From assembly GCA_030745955.1 (NCBI GenBank), contig JASLNQ010000146.1:1-5943 (forward strand): 5,943 nt of DNA, read 5' to 3'. The translations under genes and the position numbers were made by a program. Below, one piece after another: positions 5,616 through 5,943 of the stretch. The stretch comes from Dehalococcoidia bacterium (GTDB lineage: Bacteria; Chloroflexota; Dehalococcoidia; UBA1151; UBA1328). Under the pieces are notes generated by a model. It saw nothing but the letters and a program-made list of their open reading frames with translations, searched no databases and was not told the DNA's origin. Position 1 is the first letter of the stretch; every line of letters begins with the position of its first letter.

Positions 5616-5943
5616 TTGGATTTCGAGGTTTTTCGCTTCACGCTCTCGAACGAACTGGAGATGTTGCTTCGTATCGCGATTGCAGCTGTCGTCGGCGGGA
5701 TTATCGGGTTTGAACGTCGGCGGGCCGCCCGACCAGCGGGCATTCGCACCATGTCGCTCGTAGCCATGGGCGCTTCTGCATTCACCGTCGTTTCTATATT
5801 CGGATTTACTGGTGAGGACGAAAACCAGTTCAGGGACCCTGCCCGAGTCGCGGCCCAGGTTGCAACTGGCGTCGGATTCATCGGCGCGGGAACGATGATC
5901 CGGTCAGGTGAGATGATCCGGGGACTCACTACGGCGGCGAGTA
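5616..5943 (+). CDS. MgtC/SapB family membrane protein, 3' end missing
   Basis: The frame is open from TTG 5616 to the window end and gives 109 residues of a protein usually 140-240 long. MgtC/SapB hallmarks are in order: E15-M-L-L-R-I-A helix 1, G27-G-I-I-G-F-E33-R-R, R39-P-A-G-I-R-T45 and S47-L-V-A-M-G-A-S-A helix 2. After these come R77-V-A-A-Q-V then G85-V-G-F-I-G-A-G-T-M (helix 3), and G103-L-T-T-A-A-S109 at the edge. It should lie in the inner membrane. Pathogen MgtC restrains the F1Fo ATP synthase and supports growth at low Mg2+; the role of environmental homologues is open. The TTG start is preferred over ATG 5661 because of the AAGGTGA three bases ahead and because family members carry a short segment before the first helix. 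A TATAAT box precedes it, so it probably starts a separate transcription unit. The family call is firm. Confidence 0.9.
   Translation, partial: MDFEVFRFTLSNELEMLLRIAIAAVVGGIIGFERRRAARPAGIRTMSLVAMGASAFTVVSIFGFTGEDENQFRDPARVAAQVATGVGFIGAGTMIRSGEMIRGLTTAAS

Overview
The window looks like a bacterial chromosome segment with moderately high GC. It is compactly packed, with every recognisable gene on the + strand. I read seven protein-coding genes, two of them cut by the window edges, plus one gene remnant. No RNA gene, CRISPR array or intact mobile element was seen. No gap between genes exceeds about 115 bases, so there is no long empty stretch. An enolase-superfamily enzyme beside an amidohydrolase, a YciI-like protein and MFS carriers suggests a free-living heterotroph. 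Uncultured marine Chloroflexota (SAR202-like) carry such gene sets in many copies, but that placement is a guess from gene content.

Left part (1-1944): the 3' end of a mandelate racemase/muconate lactonizing enzyme family gene, probably an acid-sugar dehydratase type, is followed after 22 nt by a 226-residue uncharacterised protein. That protein has an HGS motif and may have an ADP-ribosyltransferase-like fold. After 8 nt comes a YciI-like small protein. The spacing suggests one transcription unit, closed by an intergenic region holding a 9-bp hairpin (1990-2011).

Middle part (2060-4686): two divergent tandem paralogues of a 12-helix MFS carrier of the MFS_3/EntS type. Directly behind the stop codon of the second lies a short stretch matching the last 17 codons and 3' flank of the first carrier. 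This is the scar of a further copy or of a gene replacement, and is the most notable feature of the window. The second carrier also has visibly different codon use from the first, and the two leaders share blocks of sequence.

Right part (4740-5943): a PF04909-type amidohydrolase (possible lactonase/hydrolase) that may be translated from a leaderless mRNA, followed by the start of an MgtC/SapB family membrane protein. The latter has its own TATAAT box, a good Shine-Dalgarno and a TTG start.

A plausible but unproven joint role is catabolism of sugar acids or lactones (enolase-family dehydratase, amidohydrolase/lactonase) together with transport of small molecules by the MFS pair. I did not find a clearly new multi-gene system. 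The best leads are the MFS duplication scar, the HGS-motif protein and a repeated TGATA-type promoter-like element.
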